Counted from the stretch's first letter, positions 7,502 to 16,223 are shown. The stretch: 64,000 nt of DNA from Bacillus sp. RO3 (GCF_012911895.1 NZ_JAAXCV010000024.1:1-64000), one strand, 5' to 3'. The notes: generated by a model not told the origin, from the sequence alone. Program-made: numbers and translations.

Positions 7502-8125
7502 ATGTACTTACAACAATATATTCGAGAAAAATTTATAGGTATTGATTTATTTGAAGACTCATTTGTCGATAAAGAATTTGCTATACACATTCAATTTGAG
7601 AAAGAACTTTATCAATTCAAAGAGGGCAGTGATGAATTAAATCATTACTATTTCAGGAATGTATATCAAAAAGCAACCGAGGTATTCGAGGGAATCTTCG
7701 AAGAAGAAGATGAATTATATTTGGTTTTGCATCAAAGAAGAGACGTACATTCTAACAAGTATAAGAAGATAAATTTCTTTTCACGATACTTAAAAAATCA
7801 ACAAAACAAGTATAAAGTAAGATATACACAGCGCGAAATGGAATGCGGAGATCAAATCATCCAATATGAACTATCTCTTTTCCATAAAAAAGAAATTCAC
7901 TATAAGATGCTAATCAAAGCGATGTGTAATCAAGACTTCAGAGGATTAAAGCCAAGGTTCAATGATAAGGACTCTTACTATCCTGAAATTTTCTTTATTA
8001 ATAAAAGTAAGGGGATCATTTTAAATATATATGATGATAGAGGCTGTTTTATAGTGGTTAATAACGAAGATGATCTAAAGTACTATCAAGATCAATATAA
8101 AAGCCTATTAATAAAGAACAGCTAG
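7502..8125 (+). CDS. DUF3885-like protein, putative immunity protein
   Basis: 207 residues, cytoplasmic (no signal peptide), acidic N-terminal half. The C-terminus carries PEIFFINKSKGIILNIYDDR (161-180) and ends in KYYQDQYKSLL, which fits the DUF3885 pattern of an [FY]-rich strand then YDDRG. DUF3885 genes are often found next to secreted toxins in Bacillus, so an immunity role for the upstream protein is likely but unproven. Good SD (GAAGGAGTAAGAAA) before ATG 7502; the start lies 22 bp after the toxin stop and 15 bp separate its stop from the protease gene, so the three are probably one transcript. Confidence 0.6.
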   Translation: MYLQQYIREKFIGIDLFEDSFVDKEFAIHIQFEKELYQFKEGSDELNHYYFRNVYQKATEVFEGIFEEEDELYLVLHQRRDVHSNKYKKINFFSRYLKNQQNKYKVRYTQREMECGDQIIQYELSLFHKKEIHYKMLIKAMCNQDFRGLKPRFNDKDSYYPEIFFINKSKGIILNIYDDRGCFIVVNNEDDLKYYQDQYKSLLIKNS

Positions 8126-8140
8126 TAAAAAGAAAAGTGT

Positions 8141-9022
8141 ATGAGAAAAGTTTCACAGGTAGCAATCCTAATCTCAGTAGTTATTTTTACTTGTAGTGTT
8201 ATCACCACTAATACAAATATGTACTACAATAATCAACTTATTCCTTGGGGACAAAAAAGAATTGGATTGGACACAGAAATACGTGATATAAAAATTAAGG
8301 TTGCCATATTGGACAGCGGTATTCAAAAGGACCACGAAGATCTTAAACAAAAAATTGTAAAAACATATAATGCCATAGAACCATCAACTCCTGTTGAAGA
8401 TGAATATGGGCATGGGACAAACATAGCTGGAATTATTACTGCGAACGATAATGAGGCTGGTATCGTGGGTATATCACAAAATGTTGAAATTTACGACATT
8501 AAGGTGTTAGACAAAGATGGAAGAGGACAGCTTGATAATGTTATAGATGGAATGAAATGGGCAGCAGATCAGAATGTGGATATCATCAACATAAGTTTCG
8601 GTTTTATTAAGAATTACCCTGAACTTGAAAACCAAATAAATTTTTTGCTGAAAAAAAATATTGTTGTCGTTGCATCAGCGGGCAATAACGCTGGCTTACA
8701 ATCAGATTATCCTGCAAGATACAAAAACGTCATTTCGGTAGGTTCAATGGTTCAAGATGGCAGCATAGATGTACTAAGTTCGCGGGGGAAAGTTGAAGTT
8801 TATGCTCCAGGCAAAGATATATATACTACGCATAATGATGGGGAATATAAATGGGTAAGAGGTTCTTCCCTCTCAACTGCTTATGTTACAGGACAATTAG
8901 CCAAAGCCATTTCCAGTGGGGAGATTAAGGATAAAAAACATAACCCATTTCTTGTCGAGGATTGCTTTGACTATCTCAGAAAGAAGAACAACCTCACAGT
9001 AAAGGTGAAGGAGTCTCCTTAA
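8141..9022 (+). CDS. Subtilisin-like (S8) serine protease, membrane-anchored or secreted
   Basis: 293 residues. An N-terminal hydrophobic segment (about 6-23) is followed almost at once by the catalytic domain, with no room for the usual I9 propeptide. The triad is complete: Asp58 in VAILDSG, His91 in YGHGTNIAG, Ser243 in GSSLSTAYV, plus the oxyanion Asn182 in SAGNN. The Ser motif differs from the standard GTSMATPHVAG. SD is weak (AGAAAAG). It is the third gene of the toxin-like operon, so it may process or degrade the secreted protein; a plain degradative exoprotease is the alternative. Confidence 0.8.
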   Translation: MRKVSQVAILISVVIFTCSVITTNTNMYYNNQLIPWGQKRIGLDTEIRDIKIKVAILDSGIQKDHEDLKQKIVKTYNAIEPSTPVEDEYGHGTNIAGIITANDNEAGIVGISQNVEIYDIKVLDKDGRGQLDNVIDGMKWAADQNVDIINISFGFIKNYPELENQINFLLKKNIVVVASAGNNAGLQSDYPARYKNVISVGSMVQDGSIDVLSSRGKVEVYAPGKDIYTTHNDGEYKWVRGSSLSTAYVTGQLAKAISSGEIKDKKHNPFLVEDCFDYLRKKNNLTVKVKESP

Positions 9023-9140
9023 GTAATTCATAGTAGGAGAACGTCAAATTAATGGTTATACCATAACGTAACTTCCGATAAAGCTTCCCTTACTTAATAT
9101 AAACATAACCTAAGTATGATCTTTGGTTCAGCTCTTAGAC

Positions 9141-9174
9141 AAACCCCGCCTTCGCTATAGATGGTGGGGTTTTA
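9141..9174 (+). terminator. Terminator of the toxin/immunity/protease operon
   Basis: AACCCCGCC, 12-nt loop, GGTGGGGTT followed by TTT; one G-U pair. It is about 120 bp after the protease stop and closes the three-gene unit. Confidence 0.75.
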
Positions 9175-9199
9175 AGCTTTTCATGGTGTGCGAACGTCG

Positions 9200-9465
9200 C
9201 TACTTTATCTGGATTTTTTTCATATCCTCTAATACTTTTTCTTCGAGTTCTTTTGCTTCTTGTTCATTGTCTTCGCTTAACATTTGAATCGCATTTGGAT
9301 ACTTCTCTTGAATTTTTGAGATTCAGTGTTCTCCTCTAATTTTTCGATCGCATTTGGATACTTCTTTTGAAGCTCCTCGAAATTATTTCCTTCAGCCAAC
9401 ACACCGTTGAATGAAAAAGCAAAAGCTAAAGTGATCATCAACATTAAACTGCTTAAAACTTTCAT
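9200..9465 (-). pseudogene. Small secreted protein with repeated KYPNAI motif, frameshifted
   Basis: ATG 9465 (SD GGAAGG) opens a signal peptide (SSLMLMITLAFAFSFNGVLA) and the sequence EELQKKYPNAIEKLEENTE. At about 9325 the frame shifts: as it stands translation ends at 9277, but the next frame continues with KIQEKYPNAIQMLSEDNEQ and a charged helix to a TAG at 9200-9202. The two KYPNAI units are also an ~18-bp DNA repeat, so the shift may come from slippage between them. The ancestral protein was about 85-90 residues; function unknown. Confidence 0.55.
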
Positions 9466-9663
9466 TTCATTTCCTTCCTAACTATTTATAACTCCTATGG
9501 AAATAACAATCCTTTAAGAAGTACACACCCACCATAACAAAATAGGTAAATTGTGTAATTCAACATATTTAACTATATATTTGAAACTGCTCCTAAAATT
9601 TCTTGGAATTCCGTTGCAGACGCAACCGATAAATCACAAGAAAACCAAAAGGAGGAATAACGC

Positions 9664-10077
9664 ATGAGTGCTTACGACACACCCTCACGACCATGTCCTT
9701 ATTGTCAAAATCAAACGGATGCCGATTGGGTCGATAACGGAGTCGGAATGGTCCAGTGCGGGCCGTACCACTGTCATGACTGCGGCGCCAGTGAGATCGG
9801 TCCGGAGCTTTTCGACTGGTACTACCAAGACCGAGACGGGAATACGCTCTATCTTCCTGGGAAGCGTCGATACGTAGAATGGGCCAAGAAGAAAGTAAGA
9901 TGGGGTCACGAACCAGTGTTACGTCCCGGACATCCTTTCACTGAGGAAGAACTGAAGACCCGATTCTATCAAAAGAAAATCTCACCTTATGCGAACACCG
10001 TTGCGGGTAAACTCGTTGACCATAAAACGGCCAAAGAGATGTACACTATTGGAAAATTGGATGAGAAGAACATTTAG
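9664..10077 (+). CDS. Zinc-ribbon protein, mobile-element associated, unknown function
   Basis: 137 residues. The N-terminus has CPYC (Cys11, Cys14) and CHDC (Cys37, Cys40), a probable zinc ribbon, then an EIGPE motif and a basic Trp-rich middle (YVEWAKKKVRWGHEP). Strong SD AAAGGAGG before ATG 9664. Base composition is clearly more GC-rich than the toxin operon to its left, suggesting a different origin. Similar small zinc-ribbon proteins occur in phages and plasmids; I assign no function. A 50-codon ORF follows whose SD overlaps this stop codon. Confidence 0.65.
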   Translation: MSAYDTPSRPCPYCQNQTDADWVDNGVGMVQCGPYHCHDCGASEIGPELFDWYYQDRDGNTLYLPGKRRYVEWAKKKVRWGHEPVLRPGHPFTEEELKTRFYQKKISPYANTVAGKLVDHKTAKEMYTIGKLDEKNI

Positions 10078-10088
10078 GAGTGAGACTC

Positions 10089-10241
10089 TTGACTAATTTA
10101 GACAAAATGAACGCACTTGCAGGTACTCAAGCTGATAAGAAAACGATCAAGGACTGGGCGTTTCACAACCGAATTTATGTGATTTCGCTCAGTCTCGATG
10201 AAGACACCTTCATACGTTTAAGCAGCACCGAAGAGAAGTAA
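10089..10241 (+). CDS. Small ORF (50 aa) coupled to the zinc-ribbon gene
   Basis: Starts at TTG 10089; its SD (AGGAGTGA) overlaps the upstream TAG, implying translational coupling. The product is charged with TIKDWAF and IYVISLSLDEDTF and has no membrane segment. Its end overlaps or abuts the start of integrase-like coding sequence in another frame, so it could instead be a disrupted leftover of a larger gene or a small excisionase-like protein. Not recognised. Confidence 0.4.
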   Translation: MTNLDKMNALAGTQADKKTIKDWAFHNRIYVISLSLDEDTFIRLSSTEEK

Positions 10242-11164
10242 AGCCCACTACAGTGTATGCAATGGAGAGTAAATTCAGCCGCAGGATCCTCCCAGTCTTT
10301 GGTCCTTATAAAATGAAAGACATAACCCTCTCGCATTGCCAAAAAGCCATTAATGCTTGGGCACAGGAGCTTAAAACTTTTAATGATTATTAGTTACAAG
10401 CAAACCTGGTTTTTCGTTATGCCATGAAAATGGATATGATCAAGCGCAATCCGATGGATTATGTCACGTTGCCAAAATTCAAGGATGAGATGGAATATAA
10501 TGCTGAAGTGGAAGAGAAAAAGTATTACTACACAGGAGAAGAGCTCAGGAGCTTCCTGGAGAAGATTCAGGATGACGACATGGCTTATACCCTGTTTCGG
10601 CTACTCGCCTTCACAGGAGTCCGCAAAGGGGAACTGTATGCCCTGCATTGGTCGGATGTGACTTTCACAAGATCAAAATCAGTTTACAAAAGACGCTGAT
10701 TCACACAAACGGCAAAAGCAGCTTCAGACATCCAAATCAAAGTCCTCTAGGCGCGTTGTTAGTGTGGATGATGAAACTCTTGTGATATTTAAGAAATGGC
10801 GTAGCCAGCAAATACAGCGCTATCTAAATTAGATCTATCCGCTCCCTTTCAATCTGATGATAAGCAACCCAGCTTCACGGTCTATAACCAGCTAAAACAT
10901 GAAATGGATTATTGCCGACTGGCTTATTTGAATGAAAAGCTAAAGAGTATTTATCTAAATAACCCGGAGCTTCCACAGATCAATGTTCACGCCTTCCGCC
11001 ATACCCATGCCAGTCTGTTGTTTGCAGCCGGTGCTTCCATTAAAGATGTACAGGTCCGTCTTGGCCATTCAGATGTTCAGACCACGATGGATATTTACAC
11101 TCATGTGACCAATGAAGCGAAGGAGAAAACAGCCGAGATGTTCCAGCAGTACATGAATTTTTAG
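10225..11164 (+). pseudogene. int: Tyrosine recombinase (integrase), decayed
   Basis: Core-binding similarity starts at about 10225 (TTVYAMESKFSRRILPVFG), is broken by an in-frame TAG at 10391-10393, resumes through TGVRKGELYALHW (catalytic Arg), and shifts frame near 10670 and again near 10730. A TAG follows near 10830, and the final frame carries HAFRHTHASLL, LGHSDVQTTMDIYTHV (His-x-x-Arg, His and the Tyr nucleophile). All catalytic residues can still be read, but only across at least three frame changes and two stops, and the N-terminal arm-binding region is missing. It lies 89 bp from the rpsI attachment site, the usual place for the integrase of an element inserted there. Confidence 0.85.
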
Positions 11165-11193
11165 CTAGGGGTACTCAATACCATATCCAGCCA

Positions 11194-11232
11194 CAAAAAT
11201 ACCCTCCTTGCCCAATAAGAGCAAAGAGGGTA
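11194..11232 (-). terminator. Element-borne terminator now serving rpsI
   Basis: Stem TACCCTCTTTGCTC / GGGCAAGGAGGGTA followed by TTTTT on the minus strand, about 20 bp after the rpsI stop and inside the island. It replaces the terminator displaced to 5931-5963. Confidence 0.75.
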
Positions 11233-11252
11233 AATATTGATATACCAAGTAT

Positions 11253-11319
11253 ATTAACGCTTAGAGAATTGTGGCGCGCGACGTGCACCTTTAAGACCGT
11301 ATTTTTTACGCTCTTTCAT
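11253..11319 (-). repeat. Proximal attachment-site copy, the intact rpsI 3' end
   Basis: This 67-bp end of rpsI is the intact partner of the relic at 5977-6040 (37 bp identical, then two single-base gaps). The reading frame of rpsI is unbroken, so integration regenerated the gene end. Confidence 0.88.
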
Positions 11320-11646
11320 ACGAGAGTCACGAGTTAATAGTCCAGCGCGTTTTAGAGTTCCACGGAACTCAGGGTCTGCTTGCAGTAAAGCACGAGCGAT
11401 ACCGTGACGGATCGCACCAGCTTGACCAGCATAGCCTCCACCATTAACGTTTACTAAAACGTCATAGTTACCAAGAGTTTCAGTTGCAACTAGTGGTTGC
11501 TTGATTACTTCTCTTAGTGCTGCGAATGGGATATATACTTCTACTTCACGATCATTGATAACGATGTTTCCGTTACCTGGTACTAAACGTACACGAGCTA
11601 CTGAGCTCTTACGACGACCAGTTCCGTAATATTGAACTTGAGCCAA
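11254..11646 (-). CDS. rpsI: 30S ribosomal protein S9
   Basis: 130 residues, full family length, ending in the conserved basic tail RRAPQFSKR that reaches the P site tRNA. Follows rplM by 23 bp with an AGGAGG SD, forming the usual rplM-rpsI operon under the L13 leader. The last ~67 bp are duplicated 5.2 kb away because a mobile element used this gene end as target. Confidence 0.98.
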   Translation of the reverse strand: MAQVQYYGTGRRKSSVARVRLVPGNGNIVINDREVEVYIPFAALREVIKQPLVATETLGNYDVLVNVNGGGYAGQAGAIRHGIARALLQADPEFRGTLKRAGLLTRDSRMKERKKYGLKGARRAPQFSKR

Positions 11647-11669
11647 GATGATAACCTCCTCTTAATTAA

Positions 11670-12107
11670 TTATCCACGAAGTTCGTAAACTTCAGGTTGT
11701 TGTGCTTGATGTGGATGCTCTGCTCCAGCATAAACATGTAATTTCTTGAACATTTGACGACCTAGAGAACCTTTTGGAAGCATACCTTTGATTGTAAGCT
11801 CTAACATTTTCTCTGAGTAGTTTGTACGCATTTCTAACGCTGTACGTTGTTTTAAACCACCTGGGTGATTCGTGTGACGGTAGTAGATCTTGTCCGTAAG
11901 CTTTTTCCCAGTTAGTTCAATTTTTGAAGCGTTAAGAATGATAACATGATCACCAGTGTCAACATGTGGTGTGAATGTTGGTTTGTGTTTTCCGCGTAGA
12001 ATTGAAGCAACTTCACTAGACAGACGACCTAGAGTTTTACCTTCAGCATCTACAACGAACCATTTACGATCGATTTCATTGGCTTTTGCCATATACGTTG
12101 TACGCAT
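11670..12107 (-). CDS. rplM: 50S ribosomal protein L13
   Basis: 145 residues, colinear with Bacillus L13 (starts [16 protein letters not shown], ends PEVYELRG). An early 23S-binding protein of the large subunit; in Bacillus the L13 leader upstream is the known autoregulatory site for this operon. SD AGGAGG before ATG 12107. Confidence 0.98.
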   Translation of the reverse strand: MRTTYMAKANEIDRKWFVVDAEGKTLGRLSSEVASILRGKHKPTFTPHVDTGDHVIILNASKIELTGKKLTDKIYYRHTNHPGGLKQRTALEMRTNYSEKMLELTIKGMLPKGSLGRQMFKKLHVYAGAEHPHQAQQPEVYELRG

Positions 12108-12115
12108 GATTTAAC

Positions 12116-12196
12116 CTCCTATTTAATGAATCCGTAGTATTTATTTTCTAATCACAATAAGTTTCCGGGGCTTATCGTGGGGTTAATAACATACCA
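12116..12196 (-). ncRNA. L13 leader (autoregulatory 5' UTR of rplM-rpsI)
   Basis: Between the promoter and the rplM SD the minus strand reads AACCCCACGATAAGCCCC, then GGAAACTTATTGTG and ACTACGGATTC, blocks I recognise from the Rfam L13_leader family. The CACGATAAG / CTTATTGTG arms form the main hairpin. Confidence 0.75.
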
Positions 12197-12202
12197 TATG
12201 CT

Positions 12203-12231
12203 ATATTATCTTGTTCCCAGTCTATTGTCAA
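12203..12231 (-). promoter_or_regulatory. rplM-rpsI promoter
   Basis: Minus-strand -35 TTGACA (12226-12231), 17-bp spacer, -10 TAATAT (12203-12208); near-consensus SigA promoter placing the transcript start at the beginning of the L13 leader. Confidence 0.85.
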
Positions 12232-12288
12232 GAGAATGTTACACCAGGATTAGTTGTTTTAATCTTTTTTGAAAATAATCATCTATTT

Positions 12289-13044
12289 CTAATTTATATC
12301 CTTTGTATCATACAGGACCTTCCATAAATACAGTCCGTGTGGAGGTGCCGTCTTCCCAGCCCGGTTACGGTCCCTGCTTGTCAATATTACGGGTACCTCT
12401 TCAACAGGGATATTACCAGAACCTACCTCCAACAGAGTTCCGACCAATATCCTCACCATATTATATAAAAACCCATTCCCTACAAAAGAAAAAATGATTT
12501 CTTCTCCATGTACGTGGATTCCGATATGGTGAATCGTTCTGACCTTGTCTTTCACTTCCGTCTTAGCAGAACAGAAGCTCGTGAAGTCATGCACCCCTAT
12601 CAGATGCCGGGCCCCATTCTCCATCGCCGACACATCAAGAGGATGAGGAAAATGAAGGGCGAAATGACGATTGAAGGGACTCCTTGATTCTCCCGTATAG
12701 ATCCGATACCTGTATTCCTTCCGTGTCACTGAGAACCTGGAGTGGAAGTATGCAGGAACGAACTCTGCTTCTTTAACCGTTACCTCATCCGGCAAGCGCG
12801 TATTCAGCACCACCGGCCATTTCCCTTCAGGTATGGACAGGGGTGTATCGAAATGGAAAACCTGACCGTTGGCATGAACACCGGCGTCAGTTCGGCCAGA
12901 ACCGCTGATCCGGATCCTTTCGCCTTTATGGATGGTGGACAGGATATCCTCTAAGACACCCTGGACCGTTCGTTGATTGGGTTGCACCTGATAACCATGA
13001 AAATATGTCCCATCATAAGCGATGGTGCATTTGACTCTCTGCAT
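12289..13044 (-). CDS. truA: tRNA pseudouridine(38-40) synthase
   Basis: 251 residues; isomerises U38-U40 in the anticodon stem-loop of tRNAs. The catalytic motif SGSGRTDAGVHA places Asp53. I start at ATG 13044, eight nt after AGGAG, rather than an upstream GTG that lies in ecfT; the protein then begins MQRVKCTIAYDG, the usual N-terminus. It follows ecfT by 14 bp at the end of the ecf operon, as in B. subtilis. Confidence 0.96.
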   Translation of the reverse strand: MQRVKCTIAYDGTYFHGYQVQPNQRTVQGVLEDILSTIHKGERIRISGSGRTDAGVHANGQVFHFDTPLSIPEGKWPVVLNTRLPDEVTVKEAEFVPAYFHSRFSVTRKEYRYRIYTGESRSPFNRHFALHFPHPLDVSAMENGARHLIGVHDFTSFCSAKTEVKDKVRTIHHIGIHVHGEEIIFSFVGNGFLYNMVRILVGTLLEVGSGNIPVEEVPVILTSRDRNRAGKTAPPHGLYLWKVLYDTKDIN

Positions 13045-13058
13045 ACATGACACTCCTG

Positions 13059-13856
13059 TCACCCTCTGAAAATGATTAAGAATACTGTAAGAACGGCCAG
13101 TACCGCCAAGGCACTTGTATCTTTCTTGTGCCAGGATAACAGCCTGTACTTGGTCCTGCCCTCACCGCCTTGATACCCTCTGGCTTCCATGGCTGTTGCC
13201 AGATCCTCAGCCCGTTTAAAGGCACTGACAAAGAGAGGGATCAGCAAAGGGATGATCGCTTTGATTCTATCTTTGACGGGACCGGATGAAAATTCAGCTC
13301 CTCTTGCGATTTGGGCTTTCATGATTTTATCCGTCTCTTCCATTAAGGTGGGGATGAACCGTAAAGAGATCGACATCATAAGAGCCAGCTCATGGACGGG
13401 AAACTTCACTTTCCTTAAAGGATTGAGTAATGTTTCAAGGCCATCCGTAATGGTGATAGGGGAAGTCGTAAGCGTCAATAAAGACGTTATCAAAATCAGG
13501 TAAAAGAAACGTAAAGAGATAAAGATCCCCTGCCTTAAGCCCTCTTCATGGACAGAAATGATTCCTGCCTCCAGGATGACAGGGCCCTCTTTAGTGAAAA
13601 ATACATGTAAAAAGAACGTGAATAATATTAACCAAAAAATAGGCTTCAATCCCCCGATAATGAATCGCAGGGATAGATTGGAAAGAATGAGTGCACTAAA
13701 CGTGAAAACTCCCAGAAGTGCATACGTGATGACGTTGTTTGCCAGGAACACGACTCCAATAAAACCAAAGATGAATAAAAGTTTTGCCCTAGGGTCCATC
13801 TCATGAAGGATTGATTTAGCAGGTACGTATCGACCAAAGATCATTTTCTCCATCAT
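13059..13856 (-). CDS. ecfT: ECF transporter transmembrane subunit EcfT
   Basis: 265 residues with several membrane spans in the N-terminal half and the two Ala-Arg-Gly coupling motifs, QIARGAE (about 184-186) and MEARGYQ (about 225-227), that contact the two ATPases. It couples ATP hydrolysis to interchangeable substrate-binding (S) subunits for vitamins such as folate and riboflavin. Its ATG overlaps the ecfA2 stop (ATGA), indicating translational coupling. Confidence 0.96.
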   Translation of the reverse strand: MMEKMIFGRYVPAKSILHEMDPRAKLLFIFGFIGVVFLANNVITYALLGVFTFSALILSNLSLRFIIGGLKPIFWLILFTFFLHVFFTKEGPVILEAGIISVHEEGLRQGIFISLRFFYLILITSLLTLTTSPITITDGLETLLNPLRKVKFPVHELALMMSISLRFIPTLMEETDKIMKAQIARGAEFSSGPVKDRIKAIIPLLIPLFVSAFKRAEDLATAMEARGYQGGEGRTKYRLLSWHKKDTSALAVLAVLTVFLIIFRG

Positions 13857-14722
13857 AAGCTTTCACCCCCATCCAGGATCGACCGGATGGCCGAAGCCAA
13901 TTCCTCTATGGATAAACAGGTTTTGGGGAGCTTCGTTCCTGTCTTCTGTTCAAACTGATATTGAAAACGGACGACATCCGGGACATCGAGCCCCATCTCA
14001 AACAGTTCATCTGCCCGTGAGAAAATCTCTTCAGGACTTCCTTTTCTCTTTAGTCGGCCCTTTTGCATAATCACAATCTCTTCTGCGTAATGAGCTGCGT
14101 CTTCCATGCTATGAGTGACAAGAATGGTTGTGAGTCCCTTTTCTTTATGAAGGGCATAGAACATATCCATGATCTCCCTTTGGCCTCTGGGATCGAGTCC
14201 TGCCGTAGGTTCATCCAAAACGATGACATCAGGATTCATGGCAAGTACACCCGCAATGGCTACACGTCTCATTTGCCCCCCGGATAAATCAAATGGGGAT
14301 TTCTGCAATACTTCTTCTGAGAGTCCTACCTTTACGATCAGTTCCTTCGCTCTCTCCATTGCTTCTGCCTCAGGCACGCCAAAGTTCATTGGTCCGTAAC
14401 AAATGTCCTTGAGCACAGTTTCTTCAAAAAGCTGATGCTCAGGAAATTGAAAGACGATACCTACCTTTTGTCTCACCGGCTTTAAACTTTTTGCCTTTTG
14501 CTTTGCTTTTATTTGATGCTCCCCTACCTGGACATAACCTTCCGTAGGCTTTAACAGTCCATTTAAATGTTGCAGGAGGGTAGACTTCCCAGAACCGGTA
14601 TGACCGATCACCGCGAGAAACTGACCTAGCGGGATGGAAAGGTTGATATCTTGAAGGGCGAGTTTTTCAAATGGAGTGTTGAATGAATATCGGTATTCTA
14701 CGTGTTGAAATGTGATCTGCAT
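13853..14722 (-). CDS. ecfA2: ECF transporter ATPase EcfA2
   Basis: 289-residue ABC ATPase: Walker [10 protein letters not shown] (40-48), Q-loop FQFPEHQLF, signature LSGGQ (146-150), Walker B VIVLDEP (166-172) and the H-loop VTHSMEDA. It pairs with EcfA1 to drive EcfT. Its start overlaps the end of ecfA1 by 25 bp. Confidence 0.96.
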   Translation of the reverse strand: MQITFQHVEYRYSFNTPFEKLALQDINLSIPLGQFLAVIGHTGSGKSTLLQHLNGLLKPTEGYVQVGEHQIKAKQKAKSLKPVRQKVGIVFQFPEHQLFEETVLKDICYGPMNFGVPEAEAMERAKELIVKVGLSEEVLQKSPFDLSGGQMRRVAIAGVLAMNPDVIVLDEPTAGLDPRGQREIMDMFYALHKEKGLTTILVTHSMEDAAHYAEEIVIMQKGRLKRKGSPEEIFSRADELFEMGLDVPDVVRFQYQFEQKTGTKLPKTCLSIEELASAIRSILDGGESL

Positions 14723-15534
14723 AACTCATCCACCAACTCTTCTTCTGTGAAATAGGTTTTCGGCAGTGAAAGCCCAGCTTCTTTAAGGGCTCCCGCCAGC
14801 TTAATGGTAAAGGGAGAATCCAACCCAAGCTTGATTAATTCGTCCTCTAATAAGAAGATATCCTCAGGCACTCCTTCTTTAAAGACCTGGCCTTGATTTA
14901 ATACAATCATTCGATCAGCCTTCGTTGCTTCTTCCAGGTCATGGGTGATGGAGATAACCGTCAAGTTTTCTTCCTCTTTCAGCTTACGCACAGTTTCAAG
15001 AACTTCCTTTCTCCCTTTAGGGTCAAGCATCGATGTCGCTTCATCCAAAATGATGATCGATGGCTGGAGCGCCACGACACCGGCGATTGCTACTCGCTGT
15101 TTTTGACCACCGGATAAATGGTGCGGCTCTTGAGCAAGAAAATCCTCCATATGGACACTCTTTAAAGCATCATTGACTCTCTGGACCATTTTTTCATAAG
15201 GTACCCCATGGTTTTCTAACCCAAAAGCCACATCATCTTCTACAGTAGCACCCACGAACTGATTATCGGGATTCTGAAAAACCATACCCAGCTTTGAACG
15301 GATGTCCCATACAGAACGTTCATCAAGATGGATTCCATCCACTGTGACACTTCCCTTTTCAGGGAAATGAAGTCCATTCAGCATTTTGGCAAGGGTTGAC
15401 TTGCCTGATCCATTATGACCGACAATTGCAAGCCATTCACCTTTATGGACTGATAAGCTGATCCCTTTAAGGGCGTAGACATTCTGATCAGGATATTTGA
15501 AATGTACTTGGTCCACTTTAATCATTTCCGTCAA
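14698..15534 (-). CDS. ecfA1: ECF transporter ATPase EcfA1
   Basis: 278-residue ABC ATPase: Walker [10 protein letters not shown] (39-47), Q-loop FQNPDNQF, signature [13 protein letters not shown], Walker [13 protein letters not shown]. The start is TTG 15534, eight nt after AGAGGAGG, giving [10 protein letters not shown]; a longer in-frame reading to 15645 runs into the structured RNA upstream and is not used. First gene of ecfA1-ecfA2-ecfT-truA; preceded by a multibranched RNA fold ending in a U8 run. Confidence 0.95.
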   Translation of the reverse strand: MTEMIKVDQVHFKYPDQNVYALKGISLSVHKGEWLAIVGHNGSGKSTLAKMLNGLHFPEKGSVTVDGIHLDERSVWDIRSKLGMVFQNPDNQFVGATVEDDVAFGLENHGVPYEKMVQRVNDALKSVHMEDFLAQEPHHLSGGQKQRVAIAGVVALQPSIIILDEATSMLDPKGRKEVLETVRKLKEEENLTVISITHDLEEATKADRMIVLNQGQVFKEGVPEDIFLLEDELIKLGLDSPFTIKLAGALKEAGLSLPKTYFTEEELVDELCRSHFNT

Positions 15535-15590
15535 TTTAACAACCTCCTCTATGCTACACTTTCTCAGCTCTGCTAAAATTCTCTGCATAC

Positions 15591-15684
15591 AAAAAAAAGC
15601 CTGCACCCCGACCAAAGAAAAGAGAGTCTTTTCTTGTTCATCCACTGAACAGCTTCTATGAATATAGAAGTTGGAAGGGGTGCA
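15591..15684 (-). ncRNA. Unassigned multibranched structured RNA upstream of ecfA1
   Basis: On the minus strand an 8-bp closing stem TGCACCCC (15677-15684) / GGGGTGCA (15602-15609) encloses three perfect hairpins: CTTCTAT/ATAGAAG (7 bp, 15653-15670), TGTTCA/TGAACA (6 bp, 15635-15651) and AAGAAAAGA/TCTTTTCTT (9 bp, 15615-15635). GGC and then eight T (15591-15598) follow the closing stem, and the ecfA1 start codon is about 57 nt further on. The arrangement looks like a riboswitch or attenuator whose closing stem doubles as a terminator, or a stable terminator of upstream transcription. Not a tRNA (wrong arm sizes). I know no matching family. Confidence 0.6.
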
Positions 15685-15750
15685 CGAGCTAGACGAGTCA
15701 GCCTGAGCTGCTCATCGTAACGCTCTGCTTTTCATCACATGCACTTATAC

Positions 15751-15797
15751 AAAAAGGGCAAAGAAGCAGTTAAGCATTAACTGTCCCGCCCTTAATG
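15751..15797 (-). terminator. Terminator of the S10/spc/alpha superoperon after rplQ
   Basis: Outer stem AAGGGC (read on the minus strand, 15788-15793) / GCCCTT, with an inner stem CAGTTAA/TTAACTG in the loop and TTTTTG following. It lies about 20 bp after the rplQ stop. Confidence 0.8.
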
Positions 15798-15814
15798 TTA
15801 GAAGTCACGAATTA

Positions 15815-16201
<387 letters not shown>

Positions 16202-16223
16202 CTATATATGAAAGAAGATGTTA

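Noticed and set aside
15535..15645. 37-residue N-terminal extension of EcfA1
   Set aside because: The extension overlaps the structured RNA and U8 run; TTG 15534 has a perfect SD and gives the family length.
15602..15684. A tRNA gene (cloverleaf-like closing stem with three arms)
   Set aside because: Arm lengths of 7, 6 and 9 bp with loops of 4, 5 and 3 nt do not fit a tRNA, no T-loop TTCGA and no CCA end; it ends in a U8 run.
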